DNA of 64,000 nucleotides, taken from assembly GCA_013373425.1 (NCBI GenBank), contig JABXHW010000030.1, forward strand, positions 42,836 to 106,835, given 5' to 3'. Below the pieces are notes generated by a model that made no database searches, had not been told where the DNA came from, and worked only from the letters and a program-made list of their open reading frames with translations. A program made the translations under genes and the position numbers. Below are positions 1 to 10,067 of the stretch, piece after piece. Within the stretch, counting starts at the first letter, position 1, and each line of letters opens with the position of its first letter. The DNA is from Flavobacteriia bacterium. GTDB lineage: Bacteria; Bacteroidota; Bacteroidia; Flavobacteriales; Schleiferiaceae.

Positions 1-365
1 AAGAATTGAAAAGTGGGAATTTGCACTTGGAATGGCTCACCATCTGATAGTCGAACCATATTGTATACACCTCGCATTGCCCCAATGCTGGCTCTCAAAT
101 GACATCCTGATCGGTAAGTGTGTACTTCTCCGGGGGCAATCACGGGTTGCTTACCAACAACTCCAGTTCCTTCAACCTCGCTTGGTCCGTCTCCCGTATC
201 GTAAATAAACCAGTGTCTGCCTAAGAGCTGAACAGTTTCATGACCTAGGTTCTCGATTTGTACATCGTAGGTAAAAACATATAGAGGACCGTGCTTACTG
301 AAGAAGCGTCCTTCAAAACCCGTTTCGACGGAAATTTTAATGCCTGATGTGACGAGAGTAACCAA
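1..365 (-). CDS. apaG: ApaG domain protein (partial at window edge; probable TTG start)
   Basis: Reverse-strand translation by eye: VTLVTSGIKISVETGFEGRFFSKHGPLYVFTYDVQIENLGHETVQLLGRHWFIYDTGDGPSEVEGTGVVGKQPVIAPGEVHTYRSGCHLRASIGAMRGVYNMV..., typical of ApaG. Not in the ORF track because it lacks an ATG and runs off the window. Confidence 0.85.
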   Translation of the reverse strand, partial: MVTLVTSGIKISVETGFEGRFFSKHGPLYVFTYDVQIENLGHETVQLLGRHWFIYDTGDGPSEVEGTGVVGKQPVIAPGEVHTYRSGCHLRASIGAMRGVYNMVRLSDGEPFQVQIPTFQF

Positions 366-369
366 TGGG

Positions 370-1437
370 CTAGTAAAGGATTACGGATACACTTGTTACT
401 AAAAGTATGAAAATAATAGTTACGATAAACAGCAAAGCATTGAGCAGGAGAAATTTGATGATGGTCAGCCATGTTGACCCTCTGTAGTAGCGCTTAATAG
501 CTAAGAAGGAATACACCAGCATACCCAAGGAGTATAAGGCCCAAAATACATCGGCATCTGTGAGCCAAAAAAGTAAACTGGTTATCAGCGCATAGGCAAA
601 TAGGGCGGTCTGAACATGGAGCGCAAACACGAAGTGATCTACATAATGAATGCGTCGATTGTAGAATATCAACTTCAATAAAAAGGCAATGATTGGAATG
701 TGGAGCAGGAGGATGTAAAGCACATTTCTCCGCATATAATTGCCGAGCTCATTGCCTTCCATGAGCGAGATTTTCAGGCAGTTGGAGTAGAGAAGCAAGC
801 GCCAGAATGTTCTTGGTTCAGCCATCTCTTCAAAGGCCTCGTCGACGGTCATTTCAGGGTGCGCCGTTGCGAAATTCAGATAACGATCTACGATTTCGAT
901 ATCTGAATTGATGGTCAAGCTACCGGGCTCATCTTTTAGCTCATACTTATCGAGTTCTTCATTCCATTCTATGGTTCCTTGATTCACCAGCGAGTCGATT
1001 ATTTCTCGAGAAGCCAAGGCGGTATCCGATGCCAAGGAATCAATTTGTACAGCGAAGGCCTCCATTCTTTGTTCTTGCAAAGACTTGGGAGTTTCTACAT
1101 CATACCAATGGTCTTTATCCAATCGATTCTGGCAACTGGAAGCGGCGAGTAGAAGAATGGTTATCAATATGAACAAGCGAATCGGGAGAACATAGCTCGT
1201 TCGCTTTCCGCTGTTGTAGAGTAGTGTAAGCTTGCCAGGACGCCAAAGTAGTGGACCTAGGCTTCGGTAGAATTTGGAATCAAATGCGAAGAGATTCTCT
1301 ACGGCGTCGCGGATGTATTCGAAGAAGTTGGGCTTGTGGCTATTGTTCTTCTGGCCACAATTCGGGCAAAAGTTTGCATCCCCTTGTTCGGCTCCGCAAT
1401 TCGGGCAGATGTCGGTTTTAACAATTCGGCGTGTCAT
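370..1437 (-). CDS. DUF3667-type membrane protein with N-terminal zinc ribbon
   Basis: ORF 355 aa; CPNCG...FCPNCGQKN double-CxxC ribbon, FFEYIRDAVENLFAFDSKFYRSLGPLLWRPGKLT, then TM helices. Confidence 0.8.
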   Translation of the reverse strand: MTRRIVKTDICPNCGAEQGDANFCPNCGQKNNSHKPNFFEYIRDAVENLFAFDSKFYRSLGPLLWRPGKLTLLYNSGKRTSYVLPIRLFILITILLLAASSCQNRLDKDHWYDVETPKSLQEQRMEAFAVQIDSLASDTALASREIIDSLVNQGTIEWNEELDKYELKDEPGSLTINSDIEIVDRYLNFATAHPEMTVDEAFEEMAEPRTFWRLLLYSNCLKISLMEGNELGNYMRRNVLYILLLHIPIIAFLLKLIFYNRRIHYVDHFVFALHVQTALFAYALITSLLFWLTDADVFWALYSLGMLVYSFLAIKRYYRGSTWLTIIKFLLLNALLFIVTIIFILLVTSVSVILY

Positions 1438-1473
1438 CGGGTAGTTTGTGGCTTACCCAATGTTACGAATTTT

Positions 1474-2730
1474 CTAGTCGCCGATATAGTTGGCGTTGGT
1501 TACCCCGATCACACGGTCGTATCGAATGCCGATTTCACGGTGATACACAATAATAGTATACTCATTCTCAGTCTGCCAGTGATTGCCTTCGAACTCAGTT
1601 GTACTCGGCGAACCGTCTGCATTCTGAGTAGCGTAGTGATAATTGTAGAAGCCTTGCTTGGCGTAGAATCGACCGCGGTAAGCACCTTCGTCGTAATCGT
1701 ATTGAAGCGCCCAATTTGGATCGCAGGTCCAGTTGGAGAGTTCTCCATACACGTAAACACCACCGGGAATAGGGTTTGGGTATCTCAAGTAGAAATCCAT
1801 CAATATATAATCCGCTTCCGTTCCCGAATCTTCTGCGTCGAGTTTTTGAACGTGATACGAACCATTCAAATCAGGCCAGGTAAGGTATTGCATAAAGCGT
1901 CGACTGTCTTCTTGTTGAATATAGGCCACCCAGGAAGTGTCGATTTCAATTTTGCGAATTCTCAGTGAATTCGACTGCATATTTCGAGTTTGGAATTCGC
2001 GGAACTCGTTGCTTCCGAGGAAATTGTTCTCGAAGTCATAATCGTAGTTCAACGTACCGTTGCTTAGGAATCGAGGCTTGAGGTCGGTGATGGCGTTATT
2101 CCAATTGTGGTTTTGGAGGACCACCACTTTTAAATCGCGGAATGGATCTGGAATGGGGTAGCTGCCGTGGAATATGTTGAAATCCACTTGCTGGTATTCC
2201 GCCATCATATCTGCTGTGTTGGCACGATGGGTATCTGTAGTGATATTGACAATGTCTTCGTACACCACAAGCTTCAAAGTGAATGAAGGCTCTTGCTCGT
2301 TGTCCTTATATACAATGAGTAAATAATTCCCACTTTTGGTGAGCTTCATGTATTCATTTGGGAAACTTACCGAGTAGTGAGTGTAAGGTACATAGGTGTT
2401 GAACGAGAAATTGTAATCTCGAATGATGTCTTGCTGATAGGTAGCGAGATATTCACTCTTCATTAAATCGGACGGAGTCCAATCTGCATTGCAATGAAGG
2501 AAAGTGTAGTTGTAGTTGGTGAAGTCGGCATGGAAGTCATCGAACGACAATTGCATGGTGTTCAATGCTCCGAGAGGGATATAGCGAATGGCCCCTAACT
2601 CTCCAGTTCGTCGGAGTTGAACCGTGTGTAGATTGTCGTCGTACACGCGATTTTCAATCGGTGGATTGTTGGCTAAAGTGGTTGCGGAAAGACCGAAACC
2701 GAGTAGAAGTGTGAAGAGGGTTTTATACAT
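1474..2730 (-). CDS. Type IX secretion system plug-like protein (DUF5103)
   Basis: ORF 418 aa with signal peptide; NPPIENRVYDDNLHTVQLRRTGE...LHCNADWTPSDLMKSEYL resembles the DUF5103/T9SS Plug family. Confidence 0.8.
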   Translation of the reverse strand: MYKTLFTLLLGFGLSATTLANNPPIENRVYDDNLHTVQLRRTGELGAIRYIPLGALNTMQLSFDDFHADFTNYNYTFLHCNADWTPSDLMKSEYLATYQQDIIRDYNFSFNTYVPYTHYSVSFPNEYMKLTKSGNYLLIVYKDNEQEPSFTLKLVVYEDIVNITTDTHRANTADMMAEYQQVDFNIFHGSYPIPDPFRDLKVVVLQNHNWNNAITDLKPRFLSNGTLNYDYDFENNFLGSNEFREFQTRNMQSNSLRIRKIEIDTSWVAYIQQEDSRRFMQYLTWPDLNGSYHVQKLDAEDSGTEADYILMDFYLRYPNPIPGGVYVYGELSNWTCDPNWALQYDYDEGAYRGRFYAKQGFYNYHYATQNADGSPSTTEFEGNHWQTENEYTIIVYHREIGIRYDRVIGVTNANYIGD

Positions 2731-2870
2731 ATCGCTCAGAGAACGTTCAATTCGCCTGCCAAAGTACCTATTTATTCATAAATTTGCCGACCTCTAAACC
2801 ATGGGGGAGGAAGTGTTGTTTAGAAATCATATAAATAACCGAAAGGGTACATATGGATACGAACAATACG

Positions 2871-2878
2871 TACTTTTG
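2871..2878 (+). promoter_or_regulatory. Candidate Bacteroidota -7 box (TACTTTTG) upstream of nqrA
   Basis: Matches TANNTTTG 35 bp before the nqrA ATG; no clear TTG -33 box at the expected spacing. Confidence 0.4.
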
Positions 2879-2913
2879 CCCGTGTTTTTCTAAATGCTAA
2901 TCGACTCGGTGAC

Positions 2914-4266
2914 ATGTCGAATGTGATCAAAATCCGCAAAGGATACGACATCAAGCTTATAGGGGCCGCAGAACAGAAGTTCGGCGACGCTCCTTCAGTA
3001 AGCCATTACGCGCTTATTCCCGACGATTTTACAGACGTAATTCCAAAACTCGAAGCACGCGAGGGCGACAAGGTCCTAGCTGGTGATCCTGTTTTCCACA
3101 TTAAAGGAAAAGAGGCTATCAAGGTTTGCGCGCCAGTGAGTGGAGAGATTGCTGAAGTAGTTCGTGGAGCTAAGCGTAAAATTGAAGCTATCCGCATTTT
3201 GCCGGACAGCGAAGTAAAATACCGTGACTTCGGTGTGAGCAATCCTGCTGACTTATCTCGCGAAGACATCATCAAGCGCATGCTAGACAGCGGCGTTTGG
3301 GCGAATGTTGAGATGCGTCCTTATGGCAGAATTGCAGATCCTGAAGATCAGCCTAAGGCGGTTTTCATCTCAGGGATGAATACCAATCCATTGGCTCCGG
3401 ATATGAACTTCGTTATGTCAGGTTTGGAAAGTGAATTCCAAACGGGCATCAATGCCTTGGCAAAATTGACAGAAGGAAAGATTCATCTCTCGCTTGAGGC
3501 AGGGGTGAAGGCTTGTCCAGCTTTCGAAAATGCGCAAGGAGTGACGAAGCACTTCTTCTCAGGTCCGCATCCTGCAGGTAATGTTGGAACTCAAATTCAC
3601 CACATCGACCCAATCAACAAGGGCGAGGTAGTTTGGACCATGAAGCCTCAGGACGTTGTTGTACTTGGTCGTCTTTTCGCTGAAGGAAAGTACAGAGCTG
3701 AGCGCATCGTTGCATTGACGGGTTCGGAAGTAGAGCAGCCTATGTATTACCGCCTAACTTCAGGTGCGTCGTTAAAGGGTTTGTTCGAGTCGGGCATCAA
3801 AGGAACTAACAACCGTTACATCTCAGGAAACGTCCTCACTGGTCGTTCTGCTGGAGCCGAGGGCTACCTTGGTTTTAATGATGAGCAGTTGACTGTAATT
3901 CCTGAGGGTGATCAAACAGAGTTCTTGGGCTGGGTTCTTCCTGGTTTCGGCAAGTTCTCATTGTCACGCACCTTCTGGAGCTGGCTCACGCCAAATAAGA
4001 AGTTCAAACTCGACACTAACATGCACGGTGAAGAGAGAGCTTTTGTAGTTACAGGACAGTACGAGAAAGTTTTTCCATTTGATATCTATCCTCAGCAGTT
4101 GGTTAAGGCCATTATGGTTCGCGACCTCGAGTTGATGGAGAACTTGGGTATTTACGAAGTAACCGATGAAGACTTTGCGCTTGCTGAGGTGATTTGTACT
4201 TCCAAGATTCCATTGCAGGAGACTGTGCGTGAAGGATTGGATTTCATGTATCAAGAAATGAATTAA
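2914..4266 (+). CDS. nqrA: Na+-translocating NADH:quinone reductase subunit A
   Basis: 450 aa; KIRKGYDIKLIGAAE... and synteny with nqrB-F. Confidence 0.95.
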   Translation: MSNVIKIRKGYDIKLIGAAEQKFGDAPSVSHYALIPDDFTDVIPKLEAREGDKVLAGDPVFHIKGKEAIKVCAPVSGEIAEVVRGAKRKIEAIRILPDSEVKYRDFGVSNPADLSREDIIKRMLDSGVWANVEMRPYGRIADPEDQPKAVFISGMNTNPLAPDMNFVMSGLESEFQTGINALAKLTEGKIHLSLEAGVKACPAFENAQGVTKHFFSGPHPAGNVGTQIHHIDPINKGEVVWTMKPQDVVVLGRLFAEGKYRAERIVALTGSEVEQPMYYRLTSGASLKGLFESGIKGTNNRYISGNVLTGRSAGAEGYLGFNDEQLTVIPEGDQTEFLGWVLPGFGKFSLSRTFWSWLTPNKKFKLDTNMHGEERAFVVTGQYEKVFPFDIYPQQLVKAIMVRDLELMENLGIYEVTDEDFALAEVICTSKIPLQETVREGLDFMYQEMN

Positions 4267-4276
4267 GAGAAGACCT

Positions 4277-5482
4277 ATGAAATTTATTCAAGATCTACTC
4301 GATAAGGCTCGCCCAGCGGTTACTACCGGAAAGTTGAAGCCATTATATCCGCTACACAATGCCATCGAGACGATGATGTTTGTTCCGGATCACACTACTC
4401 ACAGTGGAGCTCACGTACGTGACTCTATCGATTTGAAGCGTACCATGGTGACTGTTATTTTCGCCTTGGTTCCTGCTTTGTTGTTCGGAATGTGGAACAT
4501 CGGTCACTGGCACTACATCGCCACCGGTGAATCTGAAACAATGGGCTTGATGGATAACGTGATTTACGGTGCCATCAAGTTGCTCCCAATGATCATTGTA
4601 ACCTATGCTGCTGGTTTGGGTGTAGAGATTTTGTTCTCTTACCTCCGCAAGCACCCGGTGAATGAGGGGTTCTTGGTTTCAGGTATTTTGATTCCATTGA
4701 TTATGCCAGCGGATATGCCACTTTGGATGGTGGCCGTATCAACCATCTTCGCCGTTCTTATCGGTAAAGAGGTATTCGGTGGAACGGGGATGAACATCCT
4801 CAACCCAGCACTTACTGCGCGTGCATTCGCATTCTTCGCTTATCCGAAGTCGATGTCTGGCGATAGCGCTTGGATCTCTGGTCTAGGTGGTGAAGGAATC
4901 GTTGACGGTTTCTCTGGTGCAACTGCACTTAGCCAGTTTGCTGCGGGAAACACTGCACCTGAAATTGCAGGTCACGCGTTGGATATGAAAAACGCATTCT
5001 TGGGAATTATCCCAGGTTCGATTGGTGAAACAAGCGTCCTCGCTATTTTGATTGGTGCCGCTATCCTTATCTACACAGGTATTGGTAGCTGGAAAATCAT
5101 GTTCAGCGGTGTTATTGGCGCATTGTTCATGGGATTGGTATTTAACTGGGTTGCTCCTTACGCAGCTACTCCAGCGGTATCTGATTTCATGGCTATCCCA
5201 CCACATTGGCACTTGCTCTACGGAGGTTTTGCTTTCGGTATTGTCTTTATGGCTACCGACCCAGTATCTGCATCGCAGACTGAAAAGGGTAAATGGATTT
5301 ATGGATTCCTCACTGGATTCTTCTGTATTGCGATTCGTGTATTCAACCCAGGTTTCCCTGAAGGTGTGATGCTCGCTATCCTCTTCATGAATGTGATGGC
5401 TCCATTGATTGACCACTACGTTGTACAAGCAAACGTCAAGAAGCGTCAGAAGCGCGCACAACTAGCGAACGCAAACGCCTAA
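4277..5482 (+). CDS. nqrB: Na+-translocating NADH:quinone reductase subunit B
   Basis: 401 aa membrane protein; FMN attachment motif DGFSGAT; operon context. Confidence 0.95.
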   Translation: MKFIQDLLDKARPAVTTGKLKPLYPLHNAIETMMFVPDHTTHSGAHVRDSIDLKRTMVTVIFALVPALLFGMWNIGHWHYIATGESETMGLMDNVIYGAIKLLPMIIVTYAAGLGVEILFSYLRKHPVNEGFLVSGILIPLIMPADMPLWMVAVSTIFAVLIGKEVFGGTGMNILNPALTARAFAFFAYPKSMSGDSAWISGLGGEGIVDGFSGATALSQFAAGNTAPEIAGHALDMKNAFLGIIPGSIGETSVLAILIGAAILIYTGIGSWKIMFSGVIGALFMGLVFNWVAPYAATPAVSDFMAIPPHWHLLYGGFAFGIVFMATDPVSASQTEKGKWIYGFLTGFFCIAIRVFNPGFPEGVMLAILFMNVMAPLIDHYVVQANVKKRQKRAQLANANA

Positions 5483-5486
5483 GATC

Positions 5487-6194
5487 ATGGATAAAAACAG
5501 TAATACTTATACGTACATCTTCGCCTTGATCATGGTAACTGTAGTTGCCGCGTTGCTTTCAGGCGCATCCATCGCATTGAAGGATCGTCAGGAAATGAAC
5601 GTTGAACAAGAGAAGCAACAGAGCATCCTCAAGTCGATTGGGGTAAACTTGGACCGCGCACAGTCTGCGGAGCAGTTCAGCAATTATATCACTGAGCAAT
5701 TGGTTATTCAAAATGGTTCTGCGATTGAATCGGAAACTTCAGCTTTCGATATCAAAATGGACGAGGCAATCGATTTGTCGGTTGAAGAACGTCAGGTTCC
5801 ACTTTATGTAGCCACCAAGAATGATACTACATTCTACGTAATTCCTCTTCGTGGAAAGGGATTATGGGGTCCGATTTGGGGCTACATTTCACTCCTCGAT
5901 GATGGCAACACCGTTTATGGTACTACATTCGACCACAAGAGTGAAACTCCTGGTCTAGGTGCGGAAATCGTTGGTGATCAATTCCAAAATCAATTCTTTG
6001 GAAAAGAGATCATGAACAACGGTGAATTCGTTTCAGTATCGGTTGTAAAAACTGGGGCGAGCAACGAGCACGAAGTAGACGGCATCTCTGGAGGTACAAT
6101 TACTTCTGTAGGTGTAGATAAGATGTTGGACGATTGTCTTCGTCCTTATGTAGGATATTTCAACAATCGCGCGACAGCGCTCAACGCAGAGTAA
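5487..6194 (+). CDS. nqrC: Na+-translocating NADH:quinone reductase subunit C
   Basis: 235 aa; N-terminal [24 protein letters not shown] flavinylation-like site. Confidence 0.95.
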   Translation: MDKNSNTYTYIFALIMVTVVAALLSGASIALKDRQEMNVEQEKQQSILKSIGVNLDRAQSAEQFSNYITEQLVIQNGSAIESETSAFDIKMDEAIDLSVEERQVPLYVATKNDTTFYVIPLRGKGLWGPIWGYISLLDDGNTVYGTTFDHKSETPGLGAEIVGDQFQNQFFGKEIMNNGEFVSVSVVKTGASNEHEVDGISGGTITSVGVDKMLDDCLRPYVGYFNNRATALNAE

Positions 6195-6195
6195 T

Positions 6196-6864
6196 ATGAG
6201 CACAGAAACGCAAGAAGTAGCAAAGAAAAGCGAGCCGCTATTCTCAAAGAAGAACCGTCGTTTGATGACGGATCCGTTAAATGAGAATAACCCGATTACC
6301 GTTCAGGTTTTGGGCATTTGTTCGGCCCTCGCTATTACTGTAAAGCTGGAACCAGCGATTGTAATGTCCCTTTCGGTATTCTTCGTATTGGGTGCGGGTA
6401 ACGTTATCATTTCATTGATGCGTAACCTCATTCCTAACCGAATCCGTATCATCGTTCAATTGGTTGTGGTTGCCTCATTGGTAATCTTGGTTGACCAGAC
6501 TTTGAAAGCATTCCTCTACGACGTCAGCAAGCAGCTTTCGGTATTCGTAGGTTTGATTATCACCAACTGTATCATCATGGGTCGTTTTGAGGCATTCGCT
6601 TTGGGTAACACCCCTTGGAAATCATTCCTCGATGCAGTAGGTAACGCTGCAGGATACGGTGCCATCTTGATTATGGTAGCATTCGTTCGTGAACTATTCG
6701 GTTCAGGAGCGTTGTTCGGTGTTGATGTGTTGAGCTGGACCGGTATCTACGAGATTGGATACGTTAACAACGGTATGATGTTGTTGCCTCCGATGGCCTT
6801 GATCATTGTAGCGATCATCATCTGGATTCAACGTAGCCGTACCAAGTCATTGATTGAAGAATAA
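6196..6864 (+). CDS. nqrD: Na+-translocating NADH:quinone reductase subunit D
   Basis: 222 aa polytopic; [12 protein letters not shown]; operon order. Confidence 0.95.
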   Translation: MSTETQEVAKKSEPLFSKKNRRLMTDPLNENNPITVQVLGICSALAITVKLEPAIVMSLSVFFVLGAGNVIISLMRNLIPNRIRIIVQLVVVASLVILVDQTLKAFLYDVSKQLSVFVGLIITNCIIMGRFEAFALGNTPWKSFLDAVGNAAGYGAILIMVAFVRELFGSGALFGVDVLSWTGIYEIGYVNNGMMLLPPMALIIVAIIIWIQRSRTKSLIEE

Positions 6865-6886
6865 CCGGAAGTAAAGAGATATAACG

Positions 6887-7504
6887 ATGCAAGAATTAGC
6901 AAGCATATTCGTAAAGAGCATCTTTACAGACAACATGATCTTCGCATACTTCCTTGGTATGTGTTCATACCTCGCGGTATCGAAAACGGTTAAGACCGGT
7001 GTTGGCTTGGGTGCAGCTGTAATTTTCGTTTTGGGCATTACTGTTCCGGTGAACTATTTGCTCGAAAACTATGTGCTCCAGAAAGGAGCATTGACATGGA
7101 TTAGTGCCGATTTCGCAGAAGTTGATTTGAGCTTCTTGAGCTTTATCATGTTCATCGCGGTTATCGCATCTATCGTTCAGTTGGTTGAGATGATTGTTGA
7201 GCGTTTCGCTCCAGCTCTCTATTCAGCCTTGGGCATCTTCCTTCCATTGATCGCGGTAAACTGTTCGATCTTGGGTGGAGCACTCTTCATGCAAGAGCGT
7301 GGATACAACACGATTGGTGAAGCAACTACTTTCGGATTGGGTAGTGGTGTGGGTTGGTTCCTAGCCATCGTAGCCATTGCAGCTATCCGCGAAAAGATTC
7401 GTTACTCAGCTGTACCTGCGCCACTTCGTGGATTGGGTATCACCTTTATCATTACAGGTTTGATGGGTATCGCTTTCATGAGCTTCATGGGAATTAACTG
7501 GTAA
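6887..7504 (+). CDS. nqrE: Na+-translocating NADH:quinone reductase subunit E
   Basis: 205 aa polytopic; [15 protein letters not shown]; operon order. Confidence 0.95.
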   Translation: MQELASIFVKSIFTDNMIFAYFLGMCSYLAVSKTVKTGVGLGAAVIFVLGITVPVNYLLENYVLQKGALTWISADFAEVDLSFLSFIMFIAVIASIVQLVEMIVERFAPALYSALGIFLPLIAVNCSILGGALFMQERGYNTIGEATTFGLGSGVGWFLAIVAIAAIREKIRYSAVPAPLRGLGITFIITGLMGIAFMSFMGINW

Positions 7505-7528
7505 TTGAATTAGGAAAAAGAAAAGAAT

Positions 7529-8836
7529 ATGTTCTTAGCAAGCGCAACGACCGTTATCGGACTTAGCCTAGCTGCCTTCCTAGCAGTAATCGTACTTCTT
7601 GTTACGATTCTCCTTCAGGCAAAAGCGCGTTTGGCTCCATCCGGACCAGTGAAGCTCGATATCAACGGCGAAGAAAAAGAAGTAGAATCAGGAAGCACAC
7701 TCCTTCAAGTGTTGAGCAACGAAAAGATTTTCTTGCCTTCAGCTTGTGGTGGCGGTGGTACTTGCGGTATGTGTAAGTGTCAGGTTACCGAAGGTGGTGG
7801 TGAAATCCTTCCTACTGAAACAGGGTTCTTCAACCGTAAGCAAATCCAAGACGATTGGCGTTTGGGTTGCCAGGTGAAGGTGAAGAACGATATGAAAATC
7901 AAGGTTCCTGAAGAAATCTTCGGAATTAAGAAGTGGGAGTGTGAAGTTGTTTCTAACTACAACGTTGCATCCTTCATTAAGGAGTTCGTGGTGAAGCTTC
8001 CTGAGGGAGAAACTCTCGACTTCGAAGCGGGTGGTTACATCCAGGTGGACGTTCCACCAATCGAAGTAGACTTCAAGGACATCGATATTACGGCCCACCC
8101 AGACCTTGGACGTGATCCAATGGACTTCAAGAGCGAATGGGATAAGTTCGGTCTTTGGGATCTTAAGATGAAGAATGACGAGGAAATTTTCCGCGCTTAT
8201 TCTATGGCCAACCACCCTGCAGAAGGGAACATCATCATGTTGAATATTCGTATCGCTACTCCACCATGGGATCGCAAGAAGAACCAGTGGATGGACGTGA
8301 ATCCGGGTATCTGTTCTTCTTTCGTATTCGGAAGCAAGCCAGGCGACAAGGTGACTATCTCTGGTCCTTACGGTGAATTCTTCATCAAGGAGACCAACGC
8401 AGAGATGTTGTACATCGGTGGTGGTGCAGGTATGGCTCCAATGCGTTCACACCTCTTCCACTTGTTCCACACGTTGAAGACCGACCGTAAGGTGAGCTTC
8501 TGGTACGGTGGGCGTTCGAAGCGTGAGCTCTTCTATTTGGAGGATTTCCGCGGTATCGAGCGTGAATTCCCTAACTTCAAGTTCCACGTTGTTCTTTCTG
8601 AGCCATTGCCAGAAGATAAGTGGAATGCGAAGGAATCTATGGAAGATGAAGGTGATGGATTCACTGGTTTCGTACACCAAGCAGTTATCGATAACTACTT
8701 GAGCAAGCACGACACTCCAGAAGAAATCGAGTTCTATTTCTGTGGACCTCCTTTGATGAACGCAGCGGTTATCAAAATGTGTGATGACTTCGGTGTTCCA
8801 GAAGAGAACGTATCATTTGACGACTTCGGAGGATAA
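7529..8836 (+). CDS. nqrF: Na+-translocating NADH:quinone reductase subunit F
   Basis: 435 aa; 2Fe-2S motif SACGGGGTCGMCKC and ferredoxin-reductase domain RAYSMANHP...GGGAGMAPMRSH. Confidence 0.95.
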   Translation: MFLASATTVIGLSLAAFLAVIVLLVTILLQAKARLAPSGPVKLDINGEEKEVESGSTLLQVLSNEKIFLPSACGGGGTCGMCKCQVTEGGGEILPTETGFFNRKQIQDDWRLGCQVKVKNDMKIKVPEEIFGIKKWECEVVSNYNVASFIKEFVVKLPEGETLDFEAGGYIQVDVPPIEVDFKDIDITAHPDLGRDPMDFKSEWDKFGLWDLKMKNDEEIFRAYSMANHPAEGNIIMLNIRIATPPWDRKKNQWMDVNPGICSSFVFGSKPGDKVTISGPYGEFFIKETNAEMLYIGGGAGMAPMRSHLFHLFHTLKTDRKVSFWYGGRSKRELFYLEDFRGIEREFPNFKFHVVLSEPLPEDKWNAKESMEDEGDGFTGFVHQAVIDNYLSKHDTPEEIEFYFCGPPLMNAAVIKMCDDFGVPEENVSFDDFGG

Positions 8837-8860
8837 TCGATATTCCCGATTAGATATAAG

Positions 8861-8891
8861 AGCCCTGACGGTAAACGTCGGGGCTTTTTTT
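8861..8891 (+). terminator. Rho-independent terminator after nqrF
   Basis: agccctgacg-gtaaa-cgtcggggct followed by a T run. Confidence 0.85.
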
Positions 8892-8893
8892 AT

Positions 8894-8990
8894 GACTGGT
8901 GAGCTGGTGACCCAGTGAGATGGTGGGCTGGTGAGCTGGTAGGTTGGTGAGCTAGTGAGCTGGTGACCTAGAGACCTAGTGGGCTGGTTA
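8894..8990. repeat. Degenerate 8-bp tandem repeat (GAGCTGGT-like)
   Basis: ggtgagctggtgacccagtgagatggtgggctggtgagctggtaggttggtgagctagtgagctggtgacctag... Confidence 0.85.
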
Positions 8991-9018
8991 GTTCAGTCCA
9001 CTACACAGTACCCATGAA

Positions 9019-9468
9019 TCACTTATCCTCATTCTGGGCCTGCTCGATTTCCTTTTTTAGTCTCAATGCATATTCGACAGGGAAGTACTTTAGCTCGTCG
9101 ATGATATCGATTCTGGCGACGTTGCTTTTCTCCCAAGGTCCCCAACCATGAGCAAACTTGATGAGCTCATCTAGTCCGCGGTTGTCGTTGAGAATAGCAA
9201 GTGCTACTGCTGCTTCAAAAACTCGATCTTCATTGTCGCCATCCAATCGGTCAACCAGCCAGTTGATATCGAAATCGCGCATTCCCGCTTTTACAAAGAG
9301 GGTAACTAAGTATTCGGCACCAGGCGAATTGGAGGCGTATTTGAAAGCTTCGGCGTTGCTATATTGGCCAATTACCGTTCTTATTGCTGGAATAGTCTCC
9401 GTGTCCTCATCGAGGTCGACGTGAATACGAAGTATGTGATCTATGTCTGATTCAAATGTAGCCATCAC
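9019..9468 (-). CDS. Hypothetical helical-repeat (HEAT-like) protein
   Basis: 149 aa ORF; EAAVALAILNDNRGLDELIKF helical repeat character. Confidence 0.6.
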   Translation of the reverse strand: MMATFESDIDHILRIHVDLDEDTETIPAIRTVIGQYSNAEAFKYASNSPGAEYLVTLFVKAGMRDFDINWLVDRLDGDNEDRVFEAAVALAILNDNRGLDELIKFAHGWGPWEKSNVARIDIIDELKYFPVEYALRLKKEIEQAQNEDK

Positions 9469-9494
9469 TCTAATTCTTCATTCCGTTCTTAAAT

Positions 9495-9980
9495 TCAGTC
9501 TCTTTCCCTCTGCTTGAGCAACCAATGCGCAATACGGCGAGCATTGCTGAAGATGAGAACTCCAAGGACAATCTTGAGTAAACTGAGAACAACAAACCCT
9601 GCCTGATTAAAATAGAATAAATTCGATACCGCGCTCTCTACAACGACGCACCCAATAATAATCACGGCAGCGTACAGGATGTGTATTTCCTTCAGATGCC
9701 CGAAGTCGATTATGGTAGAATCACTCAAGGTTGAGTCACCTTTTTGCACTTCAAGATCCTTAATGATGTCGACTACTTTTTCAGCGTAAAGGATAAGGAC
9801 GATGGGCACACCGATGCTCAAAGCTAAAGTGCCAATAAGTTGGAACAAGTGTGAGAAGTTAAAGAGGGAATCATTCCAGACCAAAAAGGGAAGAGAAGAT
9901 AAAGCACTGACACCATGGATAAGTAAGTATCCAAGTCCGACTAGTTTAATCAGAAGCACAGTAAGAGAGCGTATCGACAT
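9495..9980 (-). CDS. Hypothetical membrane protein
   Basis: Likely start at internal Met MSIRSLTVLLIKLVGLGYLL; four hydrophobic segments. Confidence 0.6.
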   Translation of the reverse strand: MSIRSLTVLLIKLVGLGYLLIHGVSALSSLPFLVWNDSLFNFSHLFQLIGTLALSIGVPIVLILYAEKVVDIIKDLEVQKGDSTLSDSTIIDFGHLKEIHILYAAVIIIGCVVVESAVSNLFYFNQAGFVVLSLLKIVLGVLIFSNARRIAHWLLKQRERD

Positions 9981-10067
9981 ACGTTGAAGTTTGATTGAAG
10001 GAGGAAGATAGAAAAAAGGATAGCAATGACTCCGCGATAAAATTACCTTTGTCAAAACCCCAACGAC

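Noticed and set aside
245-472. 75-aa minus-strand ORF
   Set aside because: Overlaps apaG and the DUF3667 gene in another frame; no family character.
1336-1968. 210-aa plus-strand ORF
   Set aside because: Antisense to the DUF3667 and DUF5103 genes; composition typical of a shadow ORF.
4883-5461. 192-aa minus-strand ORF
   Set aside because: Fully antisense to nqrB; shadow ORF.
8894-8990. Possible CRISPR array
   Set aside because: Units are 8 bp, contiguous and degenerate; no spacers and no cas genes.
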